From Nitrospirota bacterium (GTDB lineage Bacteria > Nitrospirota > Nitrospiria > JACQBW01): a stretch of 49,050 nucleotides of DNA. Position 1 is the first letter of the stretch; every line of letters starts with the position of its first letter. Below the pieces are notes generated by a model. It had not been told where the DNA came from. It did not search any database and was given only the letters and a program-made list of their open reading frames with translations. Both the position numbers and the translations under genes were made by a program. Shown here piece after piece: positions 28,016 to 36,909 of this stretch. The stretch lies in contig JACQBW010000020.1 of the NCBI GenBank assembly GCA_016194305.1, positions 1-49,050 on the forward strand, read 5' to 3'.

Positions 28016-29308
28016 TTAAACGACTTTTCTCGATTTCAGGAGAGACATGAAATGGTCCAGGAGGACGGGATCCAGACCCGTACCCCGGCTTTCATTCATA
28101 ATTTCGAGAATTTTTTCCGGAGGTAGGGCGTCACGGTAGGAGCGGTTGCTTCGCAGTGCGTCAAATTGATCTGAGATCGCCGCGATTCGGCTAGAAATAT
28201 GTGGGGTCCTTTTCTGAGTAATCAGGGGATAACCCGTGCCATCATACTTCAGATGATGTTCGTAAGCGATGATGGTAGCAAGCCTAGGAATTTCTGGATA
28301 CTTCAACAATATAAATGCGCCACGGACCGGATGTTTCTTGATCTCATCGAATTCTTCTGGAGTTAATTGACCTTGTTTATTTAAGATGTGAAGCGGCACC
28401 TGAGTTTTTCCTACATCGTGAAGAAGCGCTCCAATTCCAAAGGCATGGACGACGTCCTTTGGAAAATTCATTGATTCGGCCTGTGCCATCGTCAAAATGG
28501 CAAGATTAATCGCGTGGACGTATGTGTATTCATCAAACGCTTTCAGATCTGCCAACGGTATAAAAGATTTTTGATTTTGAAACAGTCCCTTTTCCAAAAC
28601 AGTCATGATTTTAACGACAAGATTGCCCAGTGCCTTTTGGGCTGTATTCCAATCCATATAAATATCCTGGACCATCCTTGCTTCATCACGGAATCGCTCT
28701 TTTTTTAAAACGCCTTTCACCTTCTCAGCCGATGCGCTCCAATTCTGAATGAGGGAGGATGATTCCGTCTGATCTTTTCCTATCGCCCCTTTCCCAGAGG
28801 TTAATTCTTTGGTCTCGATATTCGGGGACGCGAAATCCGACTTTGAAGCCCCCTCATCCTTTAAAAGGAGGAAACTGTTCAAAAATATTTCAAACTCTTC
28901 CCAGGAAACTCCCCTTCGCAGAATTAAAGCGTCGATTTTTCGATCACGAAAAATCTTCAGTATGTCCGGCATATTGCCGGCATTGCTCAACATACGATCA
29001 TTAATAAATATTTGATCTTCAATAAAGACAAATACCCGCTCGGAATCCTTTTCAAATAGAGGAAAGAGCTTGGTTTTTAGTGCTGAAGCGTCAGCAATGA
29101 TCTGGGGATGTTTCTGGGGATATAGATCCCGGTCTGAAATGAGTCTGGATAGAGCTCTGAGAAACAATTCCTCTGGGGAAATTGGATTCATTTCTTCAAG
29201 GTGGGACAGATTGCCGGCGTTTGCCGGAGTCTTCCGGTCGCCCGGATGTTGAGATTCCATATCAGGCACGGTCTTGCCCTTTCCTTGAAAGCTCGTGGAT
29301 TGTTTCAT
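28016..29308 (-). CDS. HD-GYP domain protein (putative c-di-GMP phosphodiesterase)
   Basis: C-terminal HD-GYP domain (about 255-425): YTYVHAINLAIL, ALLHDVGKTQVPLHIL (HD 299-300) and HHLKYDGTGYP (353-363). The metal residues are present, although HHE is HHL here. Such domains hydrolyse cyclic di-GMP. The N-terminal part (about 45-150) has VFVFIEDQIFINDRMLS and a helical pattern related to the N-terminus of the neighbouring HEAT-like protein. No receiver or membrane segment. Start ATG 29308 overlaps the preceding gene by 47 nt; ATG 29260 would avoid overlap but has no ribosome site. Confidence 0.88.
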   Translation of the reverse strand: MKQSTSFQGKGKTVPDMESQHPGDRKTPANAGNLSHLEEMNPISPEELFLRALSRLISDRDLYPQKHPQIIADASALKTKLFPLFEKDSERVFVFIEDQIFINDRMLSNAGNMPDILKIFRDRKIDALILRRGVSWEEFEIFLNSFLLLKDEGASKSDFASPNIETKELTSGKGAIGKDQTESSSLIQNWSASAEKVKGVLKKERFRDEARMVQDIYMDWNTAQKALGNLVVKIMTVLEKGLFQNQKSFIPLADLKAFDEYTYVHAINLAILTMAQAESMNFPKDVVHAFGIGALLHDVGKTQVPLHILNKQGQLTPEEFDEIKKHPVRGAFILLKYPEIPRLATIIAYEHHLKYDGTGYPLITQKRTPHISSRIAAISDQFDALRSNRSYRDALPPEKILEIMNESRGTGLDPVLLDHFMSLLKSRKVV

Positions 29309-31406
29309 TGACACTCTTAAGCAATATCCGAATATGGCTTCCTTTCCAGAACCGCAATCTCAGGCCCCGACGGAGTTTTTCAAGAACCGGGACGAGTTCG
29401 GGAGCATTTGATTTCCTGACCATTTGCAAAATAATCAGGGCGTCCTTTTTTTGGTGTAAATTTTGCAATACTCCTTTTAGAATTTCCATCGCCTGGGAGT
29501 CCTTGCTTGAAAGAATCATGCTAATCGCCTGGCGCACTGTCCCCGAATCTTGATCGTGCAAGGCCATTGAAATGCTTTTATAAAAAAAATCGCTTCCTTT
29601 CCCGATCGCTTCGAGGGTCTGAAGAGCCGCCAATTTCACCTTGGAAGATTTAGCTTCAATAAAATACCGCTGAATTTCAGGCAAAACCTCTTTTGCTTTA
29701 AGATCTTTCAGCAGGACGAGCATGTTTCTCACGACAAACCACTTGGGACTCTTTAATCTCTGAACAGCCTGGGGAATCACAGGCTTTCCACACTGGATAA
29801 TCTGTTGCAATAAATACTTGCGTACGGACATATTTTCTTCTGTTTCGAGTTGATCTAAAAGGATCCGGATAAGATCTGTTCCGGCAATTTCTTTGATATA
29901 TCCAAAAAGCCTCACGAGCCTTTCATTGCTATTCGCACGAAGATTTTGAAGCAATGAGGCAAGAAATTCCGAACTGACAAAATTTTTGATCTTTTGCTCG
30001 AAAAATGCGTTTTCCGACGAATTGGCCGATTTGAGTTTGTCGAAAATAAGGAGAAGACAATCCTGCATCACATCATAAGTTTTATCGCCAAGACCATCTT
30101 TCAGGAGCTGATCCATAAGATCAATCAGGCCTCCATACTCCGATTGTATTCCTACAGGACCTTCGAGAAGCTCGAGAACAATCAGGGCAAGATGGTAATT
30201 TACCGCAACCGCTTCAACAGCGGCGACTTCCGTTCCGGGAAGGACTCGGGTATCTTCTATCGCTTGAACCAGCTCCTGATCAAGCTGAGATCGATACGTC
30301 GCGGGATAATAGACCCGATCGGCCTTATTGGTCAGAAGTTCGCGAAAGATATTTTTTTCAATGCCCAATTTGGAATCAAGAATGTCTTCAAGACGGGGAT
30401 TGTTTGCCGAAAGTTCAGTAAATTTGTTAAGGAGGCTTACCATAGGAGCTGAAATATTCTGATTTGAAAGGTGAATTTGATTAAATACTTCCAATAACAT
30501 CGGCTCCGAAAGAAAAGGTAATACTTCTTCCAGCGGGCCTTTCTCTTTTTCTGTCTCTTCCAGTGAAATGCGGAATATCTGTTGTCTGACTTCCGGTTCC
30601 AGCCGGTTCAAAAGAGTAGAGAGTTCACGATTAAATTGAATCCGTTCGTCCGAAGTGAGATTTTGTTTGTCTTCCTGATTGTTGAGATATTTTACAATAG
30701 TCCGTTCGTAGCTTTTTGCGTCTTTATCGCCCGATTTGCAGAGATGATTGATCAACTCTGCCAGGTCACCCGGATTAGCGTTTTCCTCAGCTTCGAAAGG
30801 TTGGCTCTGCTGTTCTTTTCCAATTGAATCATTCATGAGATTCGTCACGAGGTCTCTCCATATTCCTTTTCCATCTCGCCTGTCACTTTGCTGAACTGAT
30901 GGATCGGTTTCCTGAGAATTCTTCAGGACCTCTTTGAACCGGATTAAAGAAACCTTGATCAGTTGAGTATCCTGATGAAGTCTGGAAACCGAATCTTCCC
31001 TCCTGCCAGGGGAAGTCTTGCCACTTTCAATAATAAACTTTAGAAAATGGAAGATATCATTCTTTGTCAGTCCTTTGATAAAAGTGATGGATGCAAGTTC
31101 GAACTGATTCATTCTATTTGCCAATTGACGGATAACAGGGTTCGAAGTGGAAATCGGACTCCCTTTGTATATAAACTCATTCCGGGTTACTCCCAATGTC
31201 ATTTCATCTAAAAATTCAAACAGAATATTAAAATGTCTTTCAAGGTTTTCCAAAAGAGCGGGAACAGAGGTGTGCGTCAGGGAATAAAGTAGAAGCTTTC
31301 GGATGGTCAACTGAAGTTCGATTAAGACATTGACAAGGTAACGAAGGTCAAGCGCAGAATCCGTTTTTAATTTTTCATCCAATGAAACTTCCTGCTTATC
31401 ATTCAA
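29262..31406 (-). CDS. Large HEAT-like helical repeat protein
   Basis: 714 residues, all-helical. The N-terminus (about 20-130, with LGVTRNEFIYKGSPIS and ELASITFIKGLTKNDIFHFL) resembles the N-terminal module of the HD-GYP protein encoded next. The C-terminal third (about 540-700) shows HEAT-type repeats: LDQLETEENMSVRKYLLQQI, PKWFVVRNMLVLLKDLKAKE, SSKVKLAALQTLEAIG and DSGTVRQAISMILSS. A scaffold role with the HD-GYP protein is inferred from the overlapping genes. The start is TTG 31406, downstream of a good promoter; an in-frame ATG is far inside. Confidence 0.7.
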   Translation of the reverse strand: MNDKQEVSLDEKLKTDSALDLRYLVNVLIELQLTIRKLLLYSLTHTSVPALLENLERHFNILFEFLDEMTLGVTRNEFIYKGSPISTSNPVIRQLANRMNQFELASITFIKGLTKNDIFHFLKFIIESGKTSPGRREDSVSRLHQDTQLIKVSLIRFKEVLKNSQETDPSVQQSDRRDGKGIWRDLVTNLMNDSIGKEQQSQPFEAEENANPGDLAELINHLCKSGDKDAKSYERTIVKYLNNQEDKQNLTSDERIQFNRELSTLLNRLEPEVRQQIFRISLEETEKEKGPLEEVLPFLSEPMLLEVFNQIHLSNQNISAPMVSLLNKFTELSANNPRLEDILDSKLGIEKNIFRELLTNKADRVYYPATYRSQLDQELVQAIEDTRVLPGTEVAAVEAVAVNYHLALIVLELLEGPVGIQSEYGGLIDLMDQLLKDGLGDKTYDVMQDCLLLIFDKLKSANSSENAFFEQKIKNFVSSEFLASLLQNLRANSNERLVRLFGYIKEIAGTDLIRILLDQLETEENMSVRKYLLQQIIQCGKPVIPQAVQRLKSPKWFVVRNMLVLLKDLKAKEVLPEIQRYFIEAKSSKVKLAALQTLEAIGKGSDFFYKSISMALHDQDSGTVRQAISMILSSKDSQAMEILKGVLQNLHQKKDALIILQMVRKSNAPELVPVLEKLRRGLRLRFWKGSHIRILLKSVNETIHELSRKGQDRA

Positions 31407-31430
31407 GTTTAAATAGTCGTCTTACCTTAA

Positions 31431-31458
31431 AGGATAGCAAAAAGAAACATTCCGTCAA
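31431..31458 (-). promoter_or_regulatory. Putative sigma70 promoter for HEAT-HD-GYP pair
   Basis: Minus-strand TTGACG (31458-31453), 16-bp spacer, TATCCT (31436-31431), ending 25 nt before the TTG start at 31406. Confidence 0.5.
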
Positions 31459-31617
31459 TATCCGATTTTACGCTTTTTTTAATGCAGAGATCCTGAAATG
31501 GAAATAACGGAATCCCCCGTTAAATCGCTGTTTGATAAATGGTCGGTGGAACCATTTTCCACCCGTTGAAAACTTTTTAAGAGTGAGCACGGGGATAGCA
31601 CCGAATTGAAAATCGTT

Positions 31618-32001
31618 TTAATGGATAATTTCCTCTCCCCAAGGATTGTCCACCACGATCCGCCATGTCCCGTCAGATTTCCTGCGAAGGATGTCGGATG
31701 ACTTTCCGCCCATTTCCACCGTCTTCCCATCGGAATCCGTTCCCGACAGTTTCCACTCCGAGCAAGAAAGTGCAATTTCTCCAGCTTCAATCATTTCATG
31801 GTTTATATTTTTCAATGTCGGCTTTAGAGCTATAAAGGATTCAAGCGCATTCCGTATTGCTTCCTTACCTACTGCCAGTTTTCCAATTTCAACGACCATG
31901 ACTGCATCCGGATCGTACAGCGCGAGAGCTGTTTCTACGTTCCAGTCATTAATGGCCTCAAATAGTTGCTTAACCGTCTCCCCCGCCTTTCCTTTATACA
32001 T
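31618..32001 (-). CDS. NTF2-like (SnoaL/DUF4440-type) protein
   Basis: 127-residue cone-fold protein: GETVKQLFEAINDWNVETALALYDPDAVMVV at the start is split here as VKQLFEAINDWNVETALALY, followed by GKEAIRNALESFIA and C-terminal DGTWRIVVDNPW. The family has many functions (isomerase, hydrolase, association domains), so no reaction can be named. ATG 32001 has GGGAG 5 nt upstream and is preferred to ATG 32013. It is divergent from valS by about 150 nt. Confidence 0.75.
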   Translation of the reverse strand: MYKGKAGETVKQLFEAINDWNVETALALYDPDAVMVVEIGKLAVGKEAIRNALESFIALKPTLKNINHEMIEAGEIALSCSEWKLSGTDSDGKTVEMGGKSSDILRRKSDGTWRIVVDNPWGEEIIH

Positions 32002-32114
32002 AGCTTCTCCCATTCGTTCTAATGATGATCCATCTCATCGTTCAAGAAAGCATAGGTAAGTTATCATCTAAAATCAATGGTCCAAATCAAAAAGCCCCGT
32101 TTCCGATTCCTTTC

Positions 32115-32144
32115 TTTACAGAGACAACGCCATTCTGTTACTAT
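32115..32144 (+). promoter_or_regulatory. Putative promoter of valS giving a near-leaderless mRNA
   Basis: TTTACA (32115-32120), 18-bp spacer, TACTAT (32139-32144). A start about 7 nt after the -10 would fall at about 32151, only a few bases before ATG 32154, which lacks any Shine-Dalgarno. Confidence 0.45.
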
Positions 32145-32153
32145 TTTTTTCTT

Positions 32154-34901
32154 ATGTCGAAAGAAATTTCAAAAACCTACGATTTCAAGCTAAATGAACC
32201 GAGACAATTTCAAAAATGGCTTGATGAACGACTATTCCATGCCGATGCGGACTCCCCCACTCCTCCTTTCTCAATGGTCATACCTCCTCCAAACATTACC
32301 GGAGTTCTTCATATGGGACATGCCCTCAATAACACCCTGCAAGATATCCTCGCCCGTTGGAACCGAATGAAGGGGAAAAATGTCCTCTGGGTGCCAGGAA
32401 CCGATCATGCCGGTATCGCCACTCAAAATGTTGTTGAAAAGCAGCTCAAAAACGAAAAAAAACGAAAAGAAGACATCGGACGAGAAGCGTTTATCCGGAA
32501 AGTCTGGGAATGGAAGGAACATTCCGGCGGAACGATTATCCGGCAGTTGAAAAGGCTCGGATGTTCCTGTGACTGGGAACGAGAGCGATTCACCATGGAT
32601 GAGGGCCTGTCACGGGCAGTGGAAGAGGTCTTTGTCCGGCTTTATCAGGAGGAGCTGATCTACCGAAGTGAGCGCCTGATCAACTGGTGTGTCCGTTGCC
32701 AGACCGCTCTTTCGGATGTTGAAGTCGTGCACCAGGAGAGTGAAGGGACACTTTATTACATTCAGTACCCCCTGGCTGACGATCCCAAAAAACACGTGAC
32801 TATCGCCACCACGCGGCCTGAAACGCTCTTAGGGGACACGGCGGTGGCCGTCCATCCGGAAGATCCTCGCTTTCAATCTTATATTGGAAAGGCCCTTGTT
32901 CTTCCGTTCACCGGAATCAAGATTCCGGTCATTGGCGATCCTTCTGTTGAGAGAGAGTTCGGTTCCGGAGCAGTTAAAGTAACCCCGGGCCATGATTTTA
33001 ACGACTATGAAATGGGCATAAGACATCATCTACCGATTGAAAATATTTTTACTTCCGATGGTAAACTGATGTCGTCTGAGAGAACCGGTCCCTTTGCGGG
33101 ATTAACCATCCCGGCTGCAAGAAAAAAGATCACTGCCCAATTAACAGAATCCGGAGCTCTCGTCGAAGTGAAGAAACATCTTCATTCTGTTGGAAAATGT
33201 TACCGATGCCAGACTACTGTGGAACCATATCTTTCCAATCAATGGTTCGTTAAAATAAATCCCCTTGCTGCTCCCGCAATCGAAGCGGTTCGTTCCGGAA
33301 ATATAGAATTTATACCCAGGAGTTGGGAAAATACCTACTTTTCATGGATGGAAAATATTAAGGATTGGTGCATTTCGCGGCAACTCTGGTGGGGACACCG
33401 GATTCCGGTCTGGTACTGTCTGACCTGCCATCCCGAATTAAAAAATGGCTCTCCGTTTCACTACCGGTCTCTGAGAGCCGTGGTCAGCGTCAAGATTCCG
33501 TTAACTTGTGAAAAGTGTAAACAGAAAGACTTTATTCAAGAACCGGATGTACTGGATACCTGGTTTTCATCGGCACTTTGGCCTTTTTCTACCTTGGGCT
33601 GGCCTGAACAGACAAAGGAACTCGAAGTTTATTACCCGACTTCCGTCCTGGTAACCGCTTTTGATATCATTTTCTTTTGGGTCGCTCGCATGATTATGAT
33701 GGGAATCAAATTCATGGATCGTGTTCCTTTTAAACAGGTCTATATTCATGCGCTCGTTCGTGACGCGGAAGGACAAAAGATGAGTAAGTCGAAGGGTAAT
33801 GTCGTCGATCCCCTTGATATCATTGATCGGTATGGAACGGATGCTTTCCGCTTTACGCTTGCGGCCATGGCGGCCCCCGGAAGGGACATTCTTCTGGATG
33901 AAGAACGAATCGCAGGTTACCGGAATTTCTGCAACAAGATCTGGAACGCTGCCCGATTTATACAGATGAATTTGAAAGCAGGAACAATCATCCCTATTCA
34001 TCCGCCTAATCCGGATACTTTGCCGGATGAGTGGATCCTGTTAAAGCTCAATCAAACGATTCATCAGGTGAATTTATCGCTCGAACAGTTCCGTTTTGAC
34101 GAAGCCGCGCATCTACTCTATCATTTTATCTGGCATGACTTCTGTGATTGGTATCTTGAATTCGTGAAACCACTCCTCTGGGAAGAGGGTGCGGGATCGA
34201 CTCGTCACACCATGATCTTTACCTTCAAGGAAATTCTTATTTTAATCCATCCTTTCATGCCGTTCATTTCCGAAGCTCTCTGGGAAGATTTCTCGGCTGA
34301 AAAGAAGAGTCTCTTAACTTATCCTTACCCGCAATATCCGTCATCTCATAAAATCAACGTATTTGATGAGACCAAGGCATCTGATAAAATCCGTGTTCGG
34401 GAGAATACTTTGATTTTTATGGATATTCTCAAGGAGATCATAAAAGGAATTAGAAGCATCCGGGGAGAAAACAATATTCCATCTTCAAAAGAATTAAAAG
34501 CCTTGCTTGTCCTCAACGAGGAGTCGATTGCTCATTTAGAGAAGGGCCTTCAAAGCCAAACGACTTATATCGTCAAGCTTTGCAAGCTATCCGAATTTAG
34601 CATCACCTCGTCCGAAACATCCAAACCATCTTATTGTGCCACCTATGCCGCCGACTCCTTTAGACTTTACGTTGATTTGACAAACATTTCGGATCCTAAA
34701 GATGAGATTAAACGCCTGAAAAAACAGATCGAAAAAATCAACACAGATCTTTCTCTCATTTTAAAAAAATTTGAAAACCCAAATTTTGTCAAAAATGCCC
34801 CTGAAACCGTCGTCAAAGCGGAAGAATCAAGGAAAAAAGAACTGGAATCAAAAGTCGAACTTCTTTCCAAAGAAGTCGAAAAACTTAAGACCTTCTCGTG
34901 A
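32154..34901 (+). CDS. valS: Valyl-tRNA synthetase
   Basis: Class I synthetase charging tRNA-Val. HIGH motif PPNITGVLHMGHAL (about 40-53), CP1 editing domain with TTRPETLLGDTAVAVHP, KMSKS motif KMSKSKGNVVDP, anticodon-binding domain, and a C-terminal coiled coil (about 850-915) with alternating Lys/Glu. About 915 residues, normal. Codons upstream of 32154 in the open frame (44 residues from 32022) are rich in odd residues and excluded because MSKEISKTYDFK is the usual N-terminus and the promoter lies within that stretch. nadC begins 8 nt after the stop. Confidence 0.97.
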   Translation: MSKEISKTYDFKLNEPRQFQKWLDERLFHADADSPTPPFSMVIPPPNITGVLHMGHALNNTLQDILARWNRMKGKNVLWVPGTDHAGIATQNVVEKQLKNEKKRKEDIGREAFIRKVWEWKEHSGGTIIRQLKRLGCSCDWERERFTMDEGLSRAVEEVFVRLYQEELIYRSERLINWCVRCQTALSDVEVVHQESEGTLYYIQYPLADDPKKHVTIATTRPETLLGDTAVAVHPEDPRFQSYIGKALVLPFTGIKIPVIGDPSVEREFGSGAVKVTPGHDFNDYEMGIRHHLPIENIFTSDGKLMSSERTGPFAGLTIPAARKKITAQLTESGALVEVKKHLHSVGKCYRCQTTVEPYLSNQWFVKINPLAAPAIEAVRSGNIEFIPRSWENTYFSWMENIKDWCISRQLWWGHRIPVWYCLTCHPELKNGSPFHYRSLRAVVSVKIPLTCEKCKQKDFIQEPDVLDTWFSSALWPFSTLGWPEQTKELEVYYPTSVLVTAFDIIFFWVARMIMMGIKFMDRVPFKQVYIHALVRDAEGQKMSKSKGNVVDPLDIIDRYGTDAFRFTLAAMAAPGRDILLDEERIAGYRNFCNKIWNAARFIQMNLKAGTIIPIHPPNPDTLPDEWILLKLNQTIHQVNLSLEQFRFDEAAHLLYHFIWHDFCDWYLEFVKPLLWEEGAGSTRHTMIFTFKEILILIHPFMPFISEALWEDFSAEKKSLLTYPYPQYPSSHKINVFDETKASDKIRVRENTLIFMDILKEIIKGIRSIRGENNIPSSKELKALLVLNEESIAHLEKGLQSQTTYIVKLCKLSEFSITSSETSKPSYCATYAADSFRLYVDLTNISDPKDEIKRLKKQIEKINTDLSLILKKFENPNFVKNAPETVVKAEESRKKELESKVELLSKEVEKLKTFS

Positions 34902-34909
34902 TTTGAACC

Positions 34910-35752
34910 ATGATCCTTCATTCCTTACAAATTCAGGAAATCCTCAAGGCGGCTTTACAAGAGGATCTCGGGTGGGGAGATATTACAACCCAGGCTCTTT
35001 TTCCTTTCAAGGTTAAGGCAAAGGGAATCATCTTTCCAAAAGAAGAGATGGTCCTGGCAGGAGGGAGCGTTGTCAAAGAACTTTTTTCCATTCTGGATCC
35101 GGAGGTCGCGGTAAATCTTCACAAAAAAGATGGGATGAAAATAAAAAAAGGAGAGAAGATGATTACCCTCCTCGGGGACGGACGTTCCCTGTTAAAAGGA
35201 GAACGCGTCGCACTCAATTTTCTGCAGAGGCTCTCCGGCATCGCCACGCTCACAACCCAATATGTCAATCTCGTCAAGGGAACTCCTGCTCGCATCCTGG
35301 ATACCCGGAAAACAACTCCGGGGCTTCGGATCCTGGAGCGCTACGCAGTTGCCCAGGGAGGAGGGAAAAACCACCGTTTTCATCTTGGCGATGCTATCCT
35401 GATCAAAGACAATCATATCGCCCTGGCTCGAGGGTTGAAGTCCGTATTAAAGTCAATCCGGTCCGCCTCCCATTCCTATGCTCCTCTCGAAATTGAAGTT
35501 AAGAACTTGAAGGAGGTCAAACTTGCCCTGGCGGCAGGCGTTGACATCATTCTCCTCGATAACATGAAACCTCCGGAGATCAGAAAAGCGGTCAAGCTCA
35601 TTAACGGAAGTGCCTTCATCGAAGCCTCCGGAGGAATTAATCTGTTCAATGTCCGGGAGATTGCTGAAACGGGTGTTGATTTTATTTCGATCGGCGCGCT
35701 TACCCATTCGGCGAGAGCAATCGATATCAGTATGGATATCAAACGTGTCTAG
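34910..35752 (+). CDS. nadC: Nicotinate-nucleotide pyrophosphorylase (carboxylating)
   Basis: Quinolinate phosphoribosyltransferase of NAD synthesis. 280 residues. Blocks: LQEDLGWGDITTQALFP, GERVALNFLQRLSGIAT, ILDTRKTTPGLRILE, VAQGGGKNHRFHLGDAILIKDNH, IEVKNLKEVKLALAAG and IEASGGINLFNVREIAETGVD. These carry the phosphoribosyl-binding residues. It is 8 nt after valS and is followed by a 118-bp palindromic element, then birA. nadA and nadB are not present in the window. Confidence 0.96.
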   Translation: MILHSLQIQEILKAALQEDLGWGDITTQALFPFKVKAKGIIFPKEEMVLAGGSVVKELFSILDPEVAVNLHKKDGMKIKKGEKMITLLGDGRSLLKGERVALNFLQRLSGIATLTTQYVNLVKGTPARILDTRKTTPGLRILERYAVAQGGGKNHRFHLGDAILIKDNHIALARGLKSVLKSIRSASHSYAPLEIEVKNLKEVKLALAAGVDIILLDNMKPPEIRKAVKLINGSAFIEASGGINLFNVREIAETGVDFISIGALTHSARAIDISMDIKRV

Positions 35753-35761
35753 TCTGCCCTC

Positions 35762-35879
35762 ATGCCAACATGCATTCTTCTCTCCGACGGCGCCGAAATT
35801 CATTCTCATCTTTAGCCAACTCCATGGATGTGGAATAGACGAATTTCGCCGAGTCTTCTTTCAGAAAACATGTTGGCAT
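35762..35879. repeat. 118-bp nested palindromic element, copy 1 (nadC-birA gap)
   Basis: Outer stem ATGCCAACATG (35762-35772) pairs with CATGTTGGCAT (35869-35879). Inside are GAAATTC and GAATTTC around a loop containing the palindrome CCATGG. The 80 bp 35776-35855 recur perfectly, inverted, at 36858-36779. It begins 10 nt after the nadC stop. No ORF. Confidence 0.9.
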
Positions 35880-35907
35880 TCGCAGTGAAGAAAAAGGAGT
35901 GATTCCA

Positions 35908-36732
35908 ATGACTCAGCCCGATACAGACAAAGGCCTACAGATAGATCTGATCCTCCAGTCTCTCCACACGCAATATATCGGAAAGGAACTGATTTATTTT
36001 GAATCAACCGATTCGACCAACGTGCAGGCTTCTATCCTAGGAACAAAAGGAGCTGAGAACGGGACAACAGTCGTTACGGAAAAACAGACCCAGGGAAAAG
36101 GAAGAATGGGAAGAACCTGGATCTCCCCCGTCAATTCCAATCTCTATTTTTCGATTTTACTGCGACCGCCCACTTCGCCACAGGCTGCAAGCTGGATTCC
36201 GTTGGTAGCGGGAGTCGCTCTCGCAAAAGGAATTTCCGGTTACACCGGACTATCGGCAAAAATAAAGTGGCCGAACGATCTTCTCATAGGTAAAAAAAAG
36301 TTCGGAGGGATTCTAATCGAAACTCATATCGTAAGTAACCGGATTCATTATCTTGTTCTGGGAGTCGGACTTAATGTCAATATGACCCGGTTCCCGGAAG
36401 AAATCGCTCCATTCGCCACTTCGTTAAAGAAGGAACTCGGGCATCCCTGCCATCGGGAACCGCTTCTCGTTCACCTTCTCGAAGAGCTTGAGAAACAGCT
36501 CCAGGATTTTTACGAATCGGGCCCGGAAAAAACTTCAGGAAATTGGATACAGCTTTCTGATACGATAGGAAAAGAGGTGACTGTCACGCTTGGGAATCAG
36601 TCAATCAAAGGAAAGGCAATCAATCTCGATCCTCATGGCGGGCTGATTCTTGAAAAGCGAGACGGAACGAAGACGACCATTCTAACAGGCGATGTTGTTC
36701 AACTCAGAACCGACGTCTTGAACCGGAAGTGA
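35908..36732 (+). CDS. birA: Biotin--[acetyl-CoA-carboxylase] ligase, monofunctional
   Basis: Activates biotin with ATP and attaches it to carboxylase carrier domains. 274 residues without an N-terminal helix-turn-helix, so it is ligase only, not a repressor. Motifs: YFESTDSTNVQAS, QTQGKGRMGRTWISP (GRGRxGR-type biotinyl-AMP loop, here GKGRMGR), KWPNDLLIGKKKFGGILIE and the C-terminal SH3-like domain with GLILEKRDGTKTTILTGDVVQ. ATG 35908 has AAGGAG 8 nt upstream; GTG 35899 overlaps that site. The gene is bracketed by an 80-bp perfect inverted repeat. Confidence 0.95.
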   Translation: MTQPDTDKGLQIDLILQSLHTQYIGKELIYFESTDSTNVQASILGTKGAENGTTVVTEKQTQGKGRMGRTWISPVNSNLYFSILLRPPTSPQAASWIPLVAGVALAKGISGYTGLSAKIKWPNDLLIGKKKFGGILIETHIVSNRIHYLVLGVGLNVNMTRFPEEIAPFATSLKKELGHPCHREPLLVHLLEELEKQLQDFYESGPEKTSGNWIQLSDTIGKEVTVTLGNQSIKGKAINLDPHGGLILEKRDGTKTTILTGDVVQLRTDVLNRK

Positions 36733-36754
36733 CGAAATGCTGAAATTGACAAAA

Positions 36755-36872
36755 CGGGATTGGAATAATCTGAATGCGGACTCGGCGAAATTCGTCTATT
36801 CCACATCCATGGAGTTGGCTAAAGATGAGAATGAATTTCGGCGCCGTCGGAGAGAAGATTGTCCCAATCCCG
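36755..36872. repeat. 118-bp nested palindromic element, copy 2 (birA-coaX gap)
   Basis: Same length as copy 1 but in opposite orientation. Outer stem CGGGATTGG (36755-36763) pairs with CCAATCCCG (36864-36872), unlike copy 1 in sequence. The core 36779-36858 is the exact reverse complement of 35776-35855. It starts 22 nt after the birA stop. Confidence 0.9.
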
Positions 36873-36909
36873 ATTTGAGATTAAACTTATATAGATAGGG
36901 TGCCTGTTC

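Noticed and set aside
32022-32153. 44-residue N-terminal extension of ValS
   Set aside because: It is unlike any synthetase N-terminus and contains the putative promoter.
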